From: an uncultured Shimia sp.
GTDB taxonomy: Bacteria > Pseudomonadota > Alphaproteobacteria > Rhodobacterales > Rhodobacteraceae
Direction: 5' to 3'
DNA length: 64,000 nt
Assembly: GCA_937897325.1 (NCBI GenBank)
Contig: CALCOY010000026.1
Coordinates: 1-64,000, forward strand
Positions 61,211 through 64,000 of this stretch are shown one piece after another. How positions within the stretch are numbered: the stretch's first letter is position 1; the number at the start of each line of letters is the position of its first letter. The notes below the pieces were generated by a model. That model ran no database searches, was not told the origin of the DNA, and was given only the letters and a program-made list of their open reading frames with translations. Made by a program: the position numbers and the translations under genes.

Positions 61211-61993
61211 CTAGACCGTTCCGCCAAGACTGCCTTCAAGTTCGGCCAGTTCTTGTCCGCCGGCCATAAGGTCCTGCAGCTCTTCGGGGGTGATTTCACC
61301 CCGCTCGGCTGTTCCAAGGGTCTTTCCACGATTGAGAACGGTGAACCGATCGCCAACGGCCAGCGCGTGGCGGACGTTGTGCGTGATGAATACGACAGCA
61401 ACGCCTTGCTTGCGCACCTTGTCGATCGTCGCCAGAACGTTGGAGGTCTGCCGCACACCCAGAGCCGATGTCGGCTCGTCCAGGATCAGAACCTTGGCGC
61501 CGAAATGCACGGCACGGGCAATGGCCACCGTTTGCCGCTCTCCCCCGGACAGAGTTCCGACGGCCTGATCCGGTCCCCGCAGGTTTATGCCCATCTGGCG
61601 CATCTCTTCCGTGGTCACGCGGTTGGCGTAGTCGTGGTCAAAAAACCGCAGGAAGCCAAGCGTCTTGATCGGCTCGTTCCCCATGAAGAAATTCCGGCTG
61701 ACCGACATGAGGGGGATCATCGCAAGATGCTGATGAACCGTCGCGATACCAGCGGCGATCGCATCGCGCGGATCTGTGAAATCCATCGGTTGCCCTTCGA
61801 AGATGATTTCACCTGCGGTGGGTTTGTGCACGCCGGACATGGTTTTGATGAAAGTCGACTTTCCCGCCCCATTGTCCCCCAGCAGACAGTGACACTCCCC
61901 TGCATTCACGTCGATCGAAACACCCGCCAGCGCAATGACCGACCCAAAGTGTTTTTCGATGTTCTTCATCTGGACGATGGGCCGCGCGCACAT
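61211..61993 (-). CDS. Sugar ABC transporter ATP-binding protein (single domain)
   Basis: A 260-residue ATPase with Walker [21 protein letters not shown]-loop region [20 protein letters not shown], signature [15 protein letters not shown], Walker [13 protein letters not shown] and switch His in [11 protein letters not shown]. It resembles FrcA/RbsA half-length proteins, in which one nucleotide-binding domain dimerises instead of a fused pair. Its ATG overlaps the permease stop by one base. It energises the importer encoded upstream. Confidence 0.92.
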   Translation of the reverse strand: MCARPIVQMKNIEKHFGSVIALAGVSIDVNAGECHCLLGDNGAGKSTFIKTMSGVHKPTAGEIIFEGQPMDFTDPRDAIAAGIATVHQHLAMIPLMSVSRNFFMGNEPIKTLGFLRFFDHDYANRVTTEEMRQMGINLRGPDQAVGTLSGGERQTVAIARAVHFGAKVLILDEPTSALGVRQTSNVLATIDKVRKQGVAVVFITHNVRHALAVGDRFTVLNRGKTLGTAERGEITPEELQDLMAGGQELAELEGSLGGTV

Positions 61994-63111
61994 TACCGCT
62001 CTCCCGTGATGATGCGGCGGATATACGTGTTCAAAATTACCGCAAAAAGAAGGATCACACCCAGGAAGACCCGAAAGAGCGAGCTTTCAACGCCCGCAAA
62101 GAACAGCCCTTGCTGCACGACCCCGAAAATCAGCGCCCCGAGCGCAGCACCAATCACGGAGCCATAACCGCCGGTCAAAAGCGCGCCTCCGATGACGACG
62201 GCAATGATGGCCTCGAATTCCTTCAAAAGCCCGCGATCCGCTCCGGCAGACCCAAATTCCATCACCTGGCATGTGGCAAAGACGGTCGCGCAGAAGGCTG
62301 TGAACATGAACATGAGGATCTTCACCTTGTTCACGGGCACACCGGAATTTCGCGCTGCATCGGCGTCGCCCCCGGAGGCAAAGATCCAGTTTCCAAAGCG
62401 CGTGCGGGTCAAGAGTACATGCGCGACGAAGACCAGCAGCAGTGCCCAGATGATCAGCATCGGGATCCCGTCGACAACCGGTTGCCCCTTTCGGCTGCCA
62501 CGCTCAAAAACGTCGATTATCCCGGCATTCCCCAGCCATTGAAAGACGCCTGTCAGGATCTTGCCGCCGAACAAGGGAGCCAGCCAATCGCCTTCCGCCG
62601 CTTCGCGAATGCCTCCGATGATTGTCTTTCGTTCAATGGTTTGCGGGATGAAAATCGTGAAGCCGCGCAAGATGAACAATGTCGCCAGCGTGACGATGAA
62701 GCTTGGCAGCCCCGTGCGCACGACGATGTAGCCGTTCAAGGCACCGAACAGGATGCAAATGACAAATGTCAGGGCAATCGCCATCCACATCGGCCAGTCA
62801 AGCGTTACGCCGAAGATCGCGATCATCATGCCCGCAAAGCCGATCATGGAACCGACAGAGAGATCGAATTCCCCCGCGATCATGAGAAGGCAGGCGCCGA
62901 CGGCGATGATCATGAATTGTGCCGAAACAACGGACCAGTTCATAACCCCCTGAGCGTTGAACATCCCGCTGTCGAACGCAAAGAGAAGGAAGAAGGTAAA
63001 AACGGCGACGGTGCCGACAATGCCGCCAAGTTCGGGGCGGATCAAAGCAGTCCGCAAACGCGACATGCTCTTGATACGCTCGTCCGCGACGGTCTGCGGT
63101 GTGTCGGACAT
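61993..63111 (-). CDS. Sugar ABC transporter permease (RbsC/FrcC type)
   Basis: A 372-residue inner-membrane protein of the BPD_transp_2 family with about ten helices. It has the signature [40 protein letters not shown] and [20 protein letters not shown]. It forms the channel for the ribose/fructose-type importer. The specific sugar cannot be read from the sequence. Confidence 0.93.
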   Translation of the reverse strand: MSDTPQTVADERIKSMSRLRTALIRPELGGIVGTVAVFTFFLLFAFDSGMFNAQGVMNWSVVSAQFMIIAVGACLLMIAGEFDLSVGSMIGFAGMMIAIFGVTLDWPMWMAIALTFVICILFGALNGYIVVRTGLPSFIVTLATLFILRGFTIFIPQTIERKTIIGGIREAAEGDWLAPLFGGKILTGVFQWLGNAGIIDVFERGSRKGQPVVDGIPMLIIWALLLVFVAHVLLTRTRFGNWIFASGGDADAARNSGVPVNKVKILMFMFTAFCATVFATCQVMEFGSAGADRGLLKEFEAIIAVVIGGALLTGGYGSVIGAALGALIFGVVQQGLFFAGVESSLFRVFLGVILLFAVILNTYIRRIITGER

Positions 63112-63178
63112 TCCTTTTCCTCTGACCTCTTTTCTTGAAGGTCTCGCTGGCGCTTGCGAAAGCGTCGGCCCGGTGAAA

Positions 63179-63204
63179 GGCGGCAGCTTAGCGTGTCTGC
63201 CGCC
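63179..63204 (-). terminator. Intercistronic hairpin after the sugar-binding protein gene
   Basis: A perfect 8-bp stem, GGCGGCAG (63179-63186) with CTGCCGCC (63197-63204), lies 16 bp after the binding-protein stop and 67 bp before the permease start. Only a short T stretch follows, so it more likely lowers readthrough or protects the upstream mRNA than ends transcription. Confidence 0.6.
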
Positions 63205-63219
63205 TCTCGCCTGCTCAGC

Positions 63220-64000
63220 TTATCGGAATTCGCCCGCGAACTTCTCGACCATCTCAAGCCCGTCCTTCGTGACAAACCCGGGTCCGGAGTTGATGTTGTT
63301 GCCGGGAAGCACGCCGTATCGATGATAGTTGGTCAGAACGACAACGGGCAGGTAGGCCTGCAGGAAGGGCTGTTGATCAATGCCCCACTGAATGACGTCA
63401 GCCTTGATCCCATTGACGATCTCTGTGCCCAGATCAAAGGTGCCAAAGTAGATGTCACCGGCCATCCCGTTTTCCTCAAGCGCGAGAAGCGTCGGATCTG
63501 CTGAGGTTGGGCCAAGGGTAAGGACGGCGTCTGTGTCCGGATTGGCCGACAGATAAGCCAAGACGCGGTTCTTAATCTCGGCCGGGTCCTGTCCTGCGTC
63601 AATCATCTGGTTGCCAAGATCAATCTCCAACCCATCGGCAAACCCCTGGCACCGCTCACTCGAAGACGGCGACGAAATGTAGTGGTTCACGCAAAGAAAG
63701 CTTGTCACGCCATCGCCTTTCGCGCGTTGACCGGCTGCAAGACCCGCGTCATATTCCGGCTGACCCACATACATCAGCGCCCCCACCTCGCGCGCCTGAT
63801 CCGGCGTGCCCGAATTCATGATGATCACGTCCACACCGCTTGCGACGGCTTCCTGGATCGGACCTTTCAAGACGTCATAGTCAGACAATGTGGTGATGAT
63901 CCCATGCGGACCGGATGCGGCGGCCTGCTCGATAATACGAGCCATATCAGCAAGATCACCGGTAGGTGGGTTGCGGTATTGTACCTCCACACCCATTTGC
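63220..64000 (-). CDS. Sugar ABC transporter substrate-binding protein, 5' end cut
   Basis: The window holds the C-terminal 258 or more residues of a Peripla_BP_4 periplasmic sugar-binding protein; the signal peptide and N-terminal lobe lie beyond the edge, although an internal ATG occurs at 63996. Typical segments are DVIIMNSGTPDQAREVGALM, SFLCVNHYISSPSSSERCQG and DTDAVLTLGPTSADPTLLAL. It delivers a sugar or polyol to the permease and ATPase that follow. The ligand is not determinable here. Confidence 0.9.
   Translation of the reverse strand, partial: QMGVEVQYRNPPTGDLADMARIIEQAAASGPHGIITTLSDYDVLKGPIQEAVASGVDVIIMNSGTPDQAREVGALMYVGQPEYDAGLAAGQRAKGDGVTSFLCVNHYISSPSSSERCQGFADGLEIDLGNQMIDAGQDPAEIKNRVLAYLSANPDTDAVLTLGPTSADPTLLALEENGMAGDIYFGTFDLGTEIVNGIKADVIQWGIDQQPFLQAYLPVVVLTNYHRYGVLPGNNINSGPGFVTKDGLEMVEKFAGEFR

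Noticed and set aside
62110-63138. Plus-strand open frame of about 342 codons
   Set aside because: Antisense to the sugar permease gene; charged, composition-biased translation without domains.
1-64000. tRNA or rRNA genes and CRISPR arrays
   Set aside because: Nothing resembling rRNA, clear tRNA arms or regularly spaced repeats was seen by eye. A tRNAscan or CRISPR search would be decisive.

Overview
The window looks like a chromosomal segment of an alphaproteobacterium of the Rhodobacteraceae (Roseobacter-type). The evidence is the NepR-EcfG-PhyR general stress response locus, alphaproteobacterial glutamate-cysteine ligase, Rhodobacterales-type accessory genes (DUF6505, DUF6494, DUF3305/3306, DUF4202) around a periplasmic formate dehydrogenase, and a decayed RTX/Hint secreted protein. 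I saw no rRNA, tRNA or CRISPR array.

Layout. 1-1.6 kb: scar tissue, with a truncated N6-DNA methylase and a dead IS6-family element (two in-frame stops). 1.6-8.8 kb: housekeeping genes gshA, rsmE, ubiA, an OmpA/BON envelope protein and an EamA transporter. 8.9-10 kb: remnant of an RTX + Hint_2 protein. 10.1-13.6 kb: general stress response module (histidine kinase, ecfG, nepR, divergent phyR) with back-to-back EcfG-type promoters. 13.7-14.8 kb: lytic transglycosylase. 14.8-21.5 kb: dipeptide-type ABC transporter (binding protein and two permeases, no ATPase) with gamma-glutamyltransferase, a DUF1028 hydrolase and a GntR regulator. 22-23.6 kb: an OpgG/OpgD-type protein without OpgH.

23.6-29.2 kb holds a compact operon resembling the mycobacterial decaprenyl-phospho-arabinose pathway: UbiA fused to a HAD phosphatase, GtrA flippase, DprE1-like oxidase, DprE2-like reductase and a GT-C-like membrane protein. 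It suggests D-arabinofuranosylation of a surface molecule. Divergent from it are a small membrane protein, a PAPS-type sulfotransferase and an arylsulfotransferase-like protein. A GH1 beta-glucosidase follows at 33.7 kb.

35.2-55.7 kb is a tungsten/molybdenum formate dehydrogenase island. It has a sensor kinase, a tungstate importer tupBCA behind a leader RNA that resembles the Moco/Tuco riboswitch class, accessory genes (DUF6505, a ligase-fold protein, Mrp, DUF6494, a TupA-like/cytochrome c hybrid, a multi-cluster ferredoxin protein), DUF3305, DUF3306, a TorD chaperone, a TAT-target peptide, the alpha, beta and gamma subunits of the dehydrogenase, a WD40-cytochrome c protein, an NtrC-type regulator lacking the sigma-54 loop, and DUF4202. 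The kinase at one end and the regulator at the other plausibly form one two-component system. 56.2-61.2 kb: TetR-controlled RND efflux pair with a clear palindromic operator. 61.2-64 kb: a ribose/fructose-type ABC importer, with its binding protein cut by the window edge.
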